NCBI GenBank assembly: GCA_036245805.1
Contig: BTRK01000006.1
Coordinates: 5,745,613-5,809,612 of the forward strand
Source: Pristionchus mayeri
Lineage: Eukaryota; Nematoda; Chromadorea; Rhabditida; Neodiplogasteridae
Length of the DNA: 64,000 nt
Reading direction: 5' to 3'
Within the stretch, counting starts at the first letter, position 1, and each line of letters starts with the position of its first letter. A program made the translations under genes and the position numbers. Positions 56,031 to 64,000 of this stretch are shown piece by piece. Below the pieces are notes generated by a model. It was not told the origin of the DNA and made no database searches. It saw only the letters and a list, made by a program, of their open reading frames with translations.

Positions 56031-57631
56031 GCGCGCCTCTTTTTCGCTCTGGCACCGTGAGCAAATACGAGTAAGGGGTTTTGGTCTCTATCAATTTCCC
56101 TACTCTCTCACTCTGCCTAACTGGCGATAGAGTCAAGGTAAAGTAAACGGATATAGAGAAAGTGCCCAAACAGTCAAACCTCTTTCTATACGCGTAAAGG
56201 GTTTTACTCTCATAGTTTTCCATGCTTTCTCGCTAGGTTTAACTGGCGATAGAGCGCAGGCAAACTAGAGCGACTGGCCAAACATTCCAACCTCGCTCAG
56301 CCCCGCTATAGCCCTTTAATTGCCGTCCCCATTCGAAACTCTTGCCTGAATCATCGCGTTTGATATGGCATCTTCAATGGTCCATAGAAACAAGAATCGA
56401 GGCTGGCGAGAATGAAAACAACTGATGAAACATATTTGCACGTGACGAGTGACTGGACCTTTGCTCGCAATAAGATGAACCCCATTCGAAACTCTTGAGA
56501 GCCTGAATCATCGCGTTTGAGTTGTCGACTACAGTGTATTTTACTCGTTTGGGAAATTCACTAAATGTGTCAGCGCAAAAGACTAGCTAATAAATTCCGC
56601 TGGACGGAATCTTGCAACATTTTTAAAAATAAAAATGCTCTAGTTCGCAATAGGTTGAACTGCGTTTCAAAGATTTCTCGAAAGGGAACGGGAAGGATAA
56701 GTGCCGATTGTGGTCTCATACGTATCCAAATAAACTTATTATTGCTCGAAATCTACTGACCATGCAAAATTCGCGCTCGCCGTTGCCAATTTTTTGCACG
56801 ATTCGCACAGATAGCAGCGGCTACATGTCAACATTCTTATCGCCTGCTCTCCTCATTTTACACGCTCTCTCGCTCTCTCTCACCGATAAATCTACTGCGA
56901 CAACTCTCTCAATACCACATGCTATCTCGCCTATCCACGACATTGTGCAAACCTTGTATCAGATTACACTCAAACTGTGAAGAATCAGGATGAGAGGGAG
57001 GAGGGAGAAGGATAGGAAAGGGTTACGGTATTCAGCAGGGATTGCGAAACCCTCGCGGTGACTCGACACCGTCCTTATCAAATCACAGAACGACAACCGG
57101 AAACGGCGCTTTATCAACACCACCACCACCACCACACAATCATCATGACTAGTGCACTCAAATTCGAAAGGGAAACGAGACTAGAAAACACAAATATTTA
57201 CTGACACAACGATATGATAATATTACGGGGAAAGTTTGGTAACAATCTGGTATCGATACGATATAAGTAATCACAAACTGGGGTTCCTATATTGATGATG
57301 AAACAGGAAAATTGTTCTTTGATCTCGATATTCTGACAGTCTGGACTGTTTTCGATCTACATGATTAGCTAAAGAACTTTTGTATTTACTGTAAAGAGTA
57401 AGGAGCCAGACAAAGAAAAAACAGAAATGGGGAAGATCAAAACTAATCGTTGCTTTCTCACAATCGCTAATACCGAATTCACTAGAGAGAAATTACCGTT
57501 GATCCTAAGATAGAGACTTAACGAGCGAACAAACGAAAGTGACGAGCCAGGATTGATCTTTGATCTTTACTCTGGCTAAACCGATAAAAATACGAGTGAA
57601 CTATAGATCTAAAGGTTGATCTTTGATCTCT
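56031..57631. other. Noncoding 3' flank of the ChaC gene
   Basis: No gene was seen. It contains weak hairpin-family members near 56085-56155 and 56205-56255 and near 56845-56900, a CACCAC microsatellite at about 57117-57135, and repeated GTTGATCTTTGATCT words just past the ChaC stop. Confidence 0.5.
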
Positions 57632-60124
57632 CTATCCTCGCTTGAGCAGCGAGTACTCATTGGCCTCGGGCGGCGTCCACTTGCCGTCGACCAGTCGGTA
57701 GCCCAGCTTCTCCAGCGAATCCTTGGCCTGAGATATTCAAATGATCTTTAATCTTTAATTGCTTACACGAGTATACCTAAATGCTCAGTGGAAATCGTGT
57801 TTAAAAACCCCTTCTGGTTAAAACGCAATGGGAGAATCCTGGTTGCACAGTTACCACAAACGTTCAACTTTCCGTAGAGACTCAATTGGCATCAGGCCTA
57901 TAGGACTCAAAAATAATTATTTTTTCGGCATGTGCATCTTCAAGGGACGCACTATGCGCGTCAGCTCCCCGTAGCTGCGCCTTGCACTTAATAGCTAAAT
58001 AATGAGCACAACGCACAGCGTGTCAGAGCGGAGAATCTGACGGCGGAGATCAATTTTCGCACTCTCGATTGCGCTAGATCGAAGTGAATTTACCGAGTAA
58101 AAATATTCGGTGAAACATATTCCACCTTGAGGGTTGCAGAGCAAAATATAGTGAAATCATGAATACGTTTTGTGAAACTCATTTTGAAACAATAATATCG
58201 GAACGAAATTCATGTCGATTTTCAAATGAGAACTAGTATGAGCTCAATATCGGCAGACCCTACATGTGGGTTATTTTCTGAACCCTCATCAGTAGCTCCA
58301 CAATTGCAACAGACAGATTTTTGATATTGTTTTTAGTAGTCCAGTAATCATGGAAAACGCAAATTTTGTTTCACATTTTTAGCTATTTTTCGAATACTAA
58401 AAACAATATCAAAAATCTGTCTGTTGCAGTTGTAGAGCTACTCATGAGGATTCAGAAAATAACCCACATGTAGGGTATCCCGATATCGTGCTCAGACTAG
58501 TTCTCATTTGCAGATGAAAATACATATTAAAAAGTAAATACTTAATATAAAATCCAGAGAGCGAGATAAAAATACCAAATTTTAATAGTAGGTACATGGA
58601 TTATGGCTGAGAACAATAGTCAATCGGCATTAGTTAATTTTAATTTCGAAATGTAGTTATGGCGTAAGTTTCAGCCACTTTTTCCTTCACCTGACCGCTC
58701 AGCGATAGGGAATAGAGAGAAATGGCCCGCCGCGAGAACAAAGGAGTTTGTCCGCTCTGACACGCTGTGCAACGAGCGTCAGCACGCAAGACCGACCGAT
58801 TTTTCGCGAAGCGGGTTGGGTAAAGTTTCAGAAATATAACAAATATTTGGTTTTCTGCACACGCGAAAAAATGCCTAAGTCGATGACGAGAGAAATTTAT
58901 AAAATAATGAATTTTCGACATCCACAGTTTGAAGCCAAAGCACACTACGAGAGTCTACTTGAAAGTCCGACCGACGATGGTGAAGCGGGCAAATTTACGT
59001 TTCAGAAATGAAATAAAAATTTAGCTTTTCAGTCACATGCAATAAATCCAAGACCAAGTAGAGTTGGAAATCACACATACTAAACACGCCATTTAACCCA
59101 AAGCGCGCCAATAAACTTCATCTCTCTTCCCTCACCTGGCCCGTCGTCTGTGCCAGCTCCAGAATGCGTCGCTCGATCGAGTAGACGTGGTCGTCGTCCG
59201 AGTGGGGCGAGTGGCTACTGTAAGATAGGGTACTGTAGTTCGCCTTTCTACTGTAAATGCTACTGTATCACAGGGTACTGTAAATACATTTCACTCTGGA
59301 GCACTCTCTGGCTTTGCCTAACGAGAAACAGCAACATAAATCAAACTAAAATTACCAGCAGTAATACTGTAGATCAAGACTTGCAAAGATTACTGTAATC
59401 AATTATCGGTCCGTACTCACCGCAGGACCAGCGCCAGCTTGAGCGCGTACTCCATGTTGGGCCCGGAGGGACCGTGGCGGATCAGAATCTGCAGAGTTAC
59501 AGTAGTCTACAGTACCCTCAGTTAAAGTAGGATATTTTAAACAAAGCAAAAAAACAAGAAAAGTCATCATGCCAATTCAGGTTTCACCGATAGTGTAAAG
59601 TTGTTAAAGTTTCTCACATTCAATTTCACTTCGTTCCATACGATTAAATAATATCCGATATCGACAATCAAAATTCTAGTTCATGTTTCACCATTATCGT
59701 AAAGATGCCATTACTTCACCTAGGCCAATGAGGATCTTGTTCTACGTAAAAAAAACCAAAAAGATTTACAGCCCCCTGCATTATGGGCTAGTAGATATGT
59801 AATTATTCTACAATACATCTAATCAATCGATACAGCCTGCCCTACCGTATTTTTCTCCTCATTCAATCGATAGTCGTCCTACCGTAAACTACTCGACCTA
59901 TTCAATGATTGACCAATTCCACCGTAATCCACCAATCAACAATCATACTATTTTCACTCTCCTCTAATAATCAATCGATAATCCTACCGTAACCTCACCG
60001 TTCTCGCGATCTCCTCGTCCTCACTGGGTCCCGCGTGGAACTCGTTGTCCTCCGAGGCCGAGATGTAGACGTGCACGTTGAAGGGCGGAGAGCCATCGTC
60101 CGGGGCGAACAGCTTCTTCTCGCA
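57632..60124 (-). CDS. ChaC-type gamma-glutamylcyclotransferase, C-terminal exons
   Basis: Exons 5' to 3': 59999-60124 (PPFNVHVYISASEDNEFHAG, SEDEEIART), 59421-59488 (ILIRHGPSGPNMEYALKLAL), 59136-59217 (DDDHVYSIERRILELA) and 57632-57727 (LGYRLVDGKWTPPE..., stop 57632-57634). Phases agree, and acceptors and donors (GTGAGG, GTGAGT, GTGAGG) are canonical. The segments VHVY, EEIAR, GPSGxNxEY and the final VYSIERRI match the C-terminal half of ChaC proteins, cytosolic enzymes that cleave glutathione to 5-oxoproline and Cys-Gly. The N-terminal glycine-rich motif and catalytic Glu are not in the exons found. They must lie beyond 60124, possibly outside the window, or the gene is truncated. The C-terminus is about 30 residues longer than in human ChaC2. 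Confidence 0.8.
58010..58762. mobile_element. Inverted-repeat element in a ChaC intron, with inner fold-back
   Basis: GCACAGCGTGTCAGAGCGGA at about 58014 recurs in inverse as TCCGCTCTGACACGCTGTGC at about 58751. Inside, 58224-58509 is a clear fold-back with AAAACAATATCAAAAATCTG-type arms and GTGGGTTATTTTCTGAA. The outer repeat resembles the ACACGCTGTG end of the element at 34685-35482. It lies in the intron between 57728 and 59135. Confidence 0.55.
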
Positions 60125-60129
60125 CTTAA

Positions 60130-63100
60130 TTAAGAAATATAATAAATCATAATAACTACTGTGAGAATAGAACACGACCGATTATGACATTGGCGAGGCG
60201 CAGAAAGCCAATGCTATGTAGTATCCGTGAAACACAAACTGTGCAAAACATTCAGTGAAATCCACGATTCAACGAATGGAGGAATTGGGGGGAATCAGCC
60301 CCTGGGGCTGTTTGCAGCTACCCGGGGCCCATTCCAGAGTTTGCACACCCATTATTCAGAGCAGTGATTTTATGTATTTGTGATAATCTCAAGTAATTAT
60401 TTTGAAAGAATGGAAAGCAGGCGCATATTGAAATGTACCCTATCACAAAGACTTCGTAGTATTTATGAAACACGAGTTCTCATTTCGGAATTTGAATTCG
60501 CCCGTTCGCACAATCAACGGGAGCGGCCAGCGAAACCAATTGCACCTTAAAATATGATGTCGCAGGCAAGTTAGAACACGGTTATTCCAATTTTGCATGT
60601 TTCTTTGTTGACATGATGATTGAAACATTGACTCCGAGATTTTCGCTCCGAAAACTACTAGAGAGAGAAAATGCAAACGAAAGACATATATCTTGCTCAA
60701 TATGACCGATACGGGAGCAACTACTCGGTCAAGTATCAAAGAGTACGCTCACGTATTATCCAGAAATATTCCCAATTTATTTTTTCGACTATTTGTCAGA
60801 ATGGATACTATTGAAACAAAGCGAAGGTCTTGTAGCAATTGTGAAGCAAGAGTCGTCATGTCATTATTTCATTTTTTCCTCATACTCAGATCACAGGGCA
60901 TGGCTAGCAAGATATAATGCACAAATAAATAGGATTTCGCAGGCATGTTTCGAACACGGCGGCTGCCTGTTCAAATCTCTTCTCACCTTCCAAAAAAGTT
61001 TTTAGTTTTAATATGCCATTGTAATGACATTTCCGTGCAATTCCTCTGCATTCAACGCACTATCCATTAGCTTAGTTTCGTTTCTTCTCATTTTACTTGC
61101 TAGATCCATTGAGCCTATTGCAGTAGCACCTTGGTGCTCACATATACTGCGATGGCGCGGCAGCAAACTCGCAAGCAATCCCGTATCCATTAACGTTCCA
61201 CAATATGTCATTTTTTCCCTCGCATACCGACGATCACTGTGCAAGCCTTAGCCTCCAATCTGCAGCAGCCATTCCCCTGATTGGTGCTAGGTCAGATGAA
61301 ACGTATGTCGAAATGCCACCTTGGATATGACAAAGGCGGAATATCGAAATAGTTCTCATCCGACCGACTGCTCCTTCGTTCGCGAGCGAAACGGTCATTT
61401 AATATTAAAATCCCGAAATTCGGCAAAGTAATTGAGAACGCAAAGAAAGCATGGCCGTTGTAGTATCCATGAAACACAAACTGCGCAAGCGTTCAGTGAA
61501 AGTCCACGGTTCCCGGAGGAAGGGGTCTACACCTGGGATTTTGGCGACGTCCGGGAGCCCATTTCATAGCTTGCGCACACATTATTCACAATAGGGAATT
61601 CCGCAAGTGAAGTGATCTCAAGTATTTTTTTCGAAAGAGTGGAAAGTGGAGGCGCATTGATCTGAAGCTCGGTCAAACACTTGTCAGAATTTCATTATCC
61701 CACTTACTCAGATTATCTCACTTACGATGGGTATTATCAGAGAATCCTAGCGCACAATGGAATAATATTTTACAAGCATGTTTCGAGCATGATCATTCGC
61801 TAATTAGACAGTATTTCGCCACCTCCGAAAGTGATATAAGCGTGTGAGAGTTTTCTCTAATTCAATGCGCTCTGTCACGCCTAACTATCCCTTTAAAACG
61901 CATGAATTTTGAGTTCGCCCACTATCTAGAACAGTGGCGTTATTTGTATGTTTATAGCTTGCGCGAACAGGAGGAACATTGAGGCCAATAAGAGCGCCCA
62001 CACTTGAAACAACGATGAAACATGAAATAAACGTGCTCATTTTACAATGTGCAGCCGTCAAGAAAGCGGAATAGCTCTAGTAGAGACTAATCACTCATAC
62101 AAAAGCGTTCCTCTCAATTCGCGAAACTTATCAATATCATATTTTTTCCTTGGGAAATAGAATTTCTCTTCGATTGCAGGAGCATCGTGATGCAATCCCT
62201 ATGTCTAGATACTGCGGCATCAATCTGCCTGGTCCGGACTCTCCTCACTTTCAAAACATTTATACCATTTTTACTTTGATTCTCAATACAGAAACTATCC
62301 TATATCTCCGTTGCATTGCGGCAATTTCGCATGCAAAAATGCTCTATTAGGCTTTCTTAACTGTCCACTATATTTTATTTGTTTCTACTCTGCCCCAAGT
62401 ACCACTGTTGCAGCATCCCAGTGCTAGTCTTATTTCCCCAGTTCGCAACAGCGATCAGTCTGGATCCTTTTCTTCTCACTTTACTTGGATCATTGGCACA
62501 CAAGGTCTGTCTGAGATTGAGGTGGCATCACGATGCTAACCCTATGGCCACACAGTGCGACACTAGTCTGCCTGTTCCAGACTCTTTACTTCAAAATTAT
62601 TCAGACTATATTTACTTTGTTTTTCAATACAGAAACAATTTCGCATGCAATCCCGCTGTATTAGGCTCTCTTAACTCGCCACTATATCTTATTTTTTATG
62701 CATACAGCCTGGTGATCACTGTTGCAGCATTCCAGCGCAAGCCTTACATCTCCAGTATGCAGCAGCAATTTCCCTGCTTGTTGATAGGGCGGATGAGTCC
62801 TATTTTGCAATGTCTCTTTTGATATATCAAAGTCGGCATGCCGAATAGTTCTCATCCGACCTAGGTTAGTGCCCCCTACTTACATTTCCATGGCCTCCTT
62901 CAGTCGAGAGCGAGACATTGAACAATAAATCCAAATTTCAATATTAGTTTTCAATTACCATCGACAGAGTAATTGAGGAGGCGCAGAAAGCCAATCCATT
63001 GTATTATCGATGAAACACAATAAGCGGAAGCAGTCAGTGAAATCCACGGTTACCACAAATGAAGGAATAGAGAGGAGTCAGTTCGTGGAGCTGTTGGTGA

Positions 63101-64000
63101 CGACCGGGGCCCATTCCAGAGTCAAGTCACCCATTATTCAGAAAAAAGTGCCTTTGAAACTGTTGTAATCTCATGTATTTTTTTCGAGAAATGGGACGGG
63201 GGCGTGGATCGAAATGGAGCCTAAACCAAAAGGCTTCTAGTATTTCTGAAACGCGAGTCCTCATGTCGGAACTTGTATTCGCCGGTTCGCCCAATCACAG
63301 GGGACGGTCAACGAAAGCAATTAACCCATAAAGTAGCGCGATATAGGCAAGTTAGAACTTGCAGTTAATGGAGTTGTTCGATGATATCGACGGGCGATCA
63401 ATGGTCTCGAACTCCCCATCAGAGATCGAAAAGTCATGCTGCGCAAATAGTTTAAAATTTTTAAGAATGTTATTTTTGAGAAAAAACGTGCCGCTTTTTC
63501 ATGATTCTGATTATTCTCGACGTCCTCTATCCAACGGTGTATCACTTTTTACCTTGTGCTCATCGCTGGGTAAAATAAACCTGCCCGAGAATCATAACGT
63601 GAAAATCAGATTTTGAGACTGCGGCAGGTTTTTCTCAGCTGCGGCACGTTTTCCCAGAACGGGACCATGTTTTTATTTATTCATTCAATGGGGCCGATAA
63701 TGTGATGAAGAAAGTTCGATGTGTTTGCTAATGGAGGGTTCGTTTTTTGACATGTCGATATCTACATACTTTTCGATCTATGCTCCCCATTCACGTGCTC
63801 CCCGGCAGTAAGAAAGGACGAGAGAGCATGTCGAATGGGAATTATCAGAAAGTAATAAGGAATGGTTTTGTTACAATTGTCGCACTAAACCCTAAGTTTT
63901 TTTTAACTCGCAAAAATGATCTCGATTTGGAATTGAAATGAAGCCCAAAGCCAAAGACTTGTAGTATTCGTGAAACATGAATTATCATGTCGGAATTTGG
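60130..64000. repeat. Diverged ~1.3-1.5 kb tandem repeats; no gene seen
   Basis: Blocks recur in order. GAGGCGCAGAAAGCCAATG with ACCGGGGCCCATTCCAGAGT occurs at about 60195-60350, 61440-61600 (diverged) and 62970-63130. GGCAAGTTAGAAC with AATTGAATTCGCCCGTTC-like words occurs at about 60490-60580 and 63265-63360. A GTTCTCATCCGACC block occurs near 61355 and 62855. ORFs such as 62379-62822 lack recognisable motifs and coding bias. If ChaC's first exons lie further right, this is intronic. Confidence 0.6.

Noticed and set aside
62379..62822. 147-codon plus-strand ORF
   Set aside because: It lies in a diverged tandem repeat whose sister unit near 60950-61250 does not keep the frame; no motifs.

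Overview
The window looks like rhabditid-type nematode genomic DNA. It is AT-rich and has short exons with polypyrimidine-AG acceptors. The motif TACCGTA/TACAGTA is abundant in noncoding DNA. Nematode-style elements are present: RTE and CR1/L2-like LINEs, a maT transposon, palindromic TTAA elements and many fold-back MITEs. No bacterial gene organisation is seen. The species cannot be fixed from the sequence.

Two host genes are recognised, both on the minus strand. (1) An 18-exon FERM-domain gene of the FRMD8/Bili type spans 34020-41761 (570 codons, every exon phase consistent). Three phase-compatible GC-rich 5' exons at 48716-49335 may extend it to about 680 residues across a roughly 7 kb intron. 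(2) The 3' part of a ChaC-type gamma-glutamylcyclotransferase gene lies at 57632-60124; its N-terminal exons were not found. A doubtful isolated terminal exon sits at 53362-53450.

Layout. 1-3905: two truncated copies of the FRMD8-like gene with broken splice sites and a 1-bp deletion; one intron carries a hAT-like fold-back. 3905-5440, 9150-23560, 29476-30215 and 33125-34019: strongly decayed, collinear remnants of the same duplicated gene region, loaded with fold-back elements. 5445-9150: tandem array with a ~663-bp period, interrupted by a hAT-like MITE. 23600-29475: a dead CR1/L2-type LINE interrupted by a 1967-bp TTAA palindrome. 30219-33120: an RTE LINE with an intact 948-codon ORF. 34020-41761: the FRMD8-like gene, with a fold-back and an apparently intact maT transposon (DD37D) in two introns. 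44454-47166: a 948-bp mariner-type element overlapped by a palindrome with two 1288-bp arms that look identical. 47167-57630: mostly noncoding, with a family of ~100-bp hairpins and degenerate ~300-bp repeats. 57632-60124: ChaC gene. 60130-64000: diverged ~1.3-1.5 kb tandem repeats.

The two genes show no functional link. The main story is repeated duplication and decay of one conserved gene in a transposon-rich region, together with several self-complementary element families whose target-site duplications can be read directly.
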